Positions 6,043-6,270 of a DNA stretch of 6,270 nt are shown in pieces. Source of the stretch: Campylobacterales bacterium. GTDB taxonomy: Bacteria > Campylobacterota > Campylobacteria > Campylobacterales > Hydrogenimonadaceae. The number at the start of each line of letters is the position of its first letter. Positions within the stretch are counted from its first letter, which is position 1. A program made the translations under genes and the position numbers. Below the pieces are notes generated by a model, which was not told where the DNA came from, searched no databases, and worked only from the letters and a program-made list of their open reading frames with translations. Where the stretch lies: positions 1 through 6,270 of the forward strand of contig JAMOMS010000261.1 of NCBI GenBank assembly GCA_027067015.1, read 5' to 3'.

Positions 6043-6270
6043 ATGAGAAGATGGGAACTGCTTTTTGAGACTGTCAGCCGCTATTTTGGTGCCGTCGGGG
6101 CGTTGGCGGCGGTGGCGCTGGCGGCGCTTATTGTCTATGACTCAGCCATGCGCTACCTTTTTCACGAAGGTTCCGTGGCTTTGCAGGAGCTGGAGTGGCA
6201 CCTGTTTGACATTCTCTTTCTCATGGGGATGGCTTACGCCCTTAAACACGACAAACACGTGCGGGTGGAT
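6043..6270 (+). CDS. TRAP transporter small permease subunit (DctQ family), N-terminal part
   Basis: The gene runs off the right edge after 76 residues. DctQ-type subunits pair with the large DctM permease in the inner membrane and, with a periplasmic DctP binding protein, import organic acids or related anions driven by an ion gradient. Visible features are a short basic-aromatic N-terminus (MRRWELLFETVSRYF), a first helix rich in Ala, Val and Leu (about 15-33), then the family-typical block ALQELEWHLFDILF (46-59) and MAYALKHDKHVRVD (63-76). The QELEWHLF...LKHD.HVRVD pattern is that of the subgroup often annotated as mannitol/chloroaromatic-type TRAP small permease (COG4665); the transported compound cannot be inferred. 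It starts eight bases after murF, so read-through transcription is likely, yet the function is unrelated to cell-wall synthesis. A dctM-like gene is expected just downstream. Confidence 0.87.
   Translation, partial: MRRWELLFETVSRYFGAVGALAAVALAALIVYDSAMRYLFHEGSVALQELEWHLFDILFLMGMAYALKHDKHVRVD

Noticed and set aside
6096..6130. Low-complexity GCG/GGC-rich repeat-like stretch
   Set aside because: It encodes the Ala/Val/Leu-rich first membrane helix of the TRAP small permease; not a tandem repeat with fixed unit.

Overview
The window is a gene-dense, entirely plus-strand stretch of bacterial DNA with about 54% GC by eye. It holds eight genes: a 5'-truncated one, six complete ones and a 3'-truncated one. 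The order ruvA - ddl - (ABC exporter) - alpha/beta hydrolase - (acylphosphatase) - murF, and above all a MurF whose N-terminus is a block of membrane helices, point to Campylobacterota (the former Epsilonproteobacteria). GC this high would suit a sulfur- or hydrogen-oxidising environmental member, for example a Nitratifractor-like or Hydrogenimonas-like lineage, rather than AT-rich Campylobacter or Helicobacter. The genus is inference from general knowledge, not a database result.

Layout: (1) 3-260, C-terminus of an unrecognised protein with a short charged coiled-coil-like stretch. (2) 257-826, ruvA, Holliday-junction binding subunit. (3) 831-1880, ddl, D-alanine--D-alanine ligase, GTG start. 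(4) 1877-3613, MsbA-type ABC exporter with fused permease and ATPase. (5) 3614-4342, alpha/beta hydrolase, GTG start directly after the previous stop. (6) 4329-4604, acylphosphatase. (7) 4601-6034, membrane-anchored MurF. (8) 6043-6270, N-terminus of a TRAP-transporter small permease (DctQ family).

Every junction is a 4-base ATGA overlap, a 14-base overlap, direct abutment, or a gap of 4 or 8 bases. There is no room for an internal promoter outside coding sequence and no terminator-like hairpin between genes, so the seven complete or upstream genes look like one translationally coupled operon that may run on into the TRAP genes. The clearest functional logic is cell-wall building: Ddl makes D-Ala-D-Ala and MurF joins that dipeptide to the UDP-MurNAc-tripeptide. 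A membrane-tethered MurF and an MsbA-like lipid flippase would put parts of the envelope pathway at the inner membrane. RuvA (recombination), the hydrolase and the acylphosphatase are passengers or housekeeping partners with no proven link.

No RNA genes, mobile elements, CRISPR arrays or sizeable non-coding stretches were seen; the longest intergenic gap is 8 bases. I do not see a wholly new system. The items most worth a second look are the MurF architecture, its altered P-loop, the altered D-Ala pocket residue in Ddl, and the unassigned hydrolase and exporter embedded between ddl and murF.
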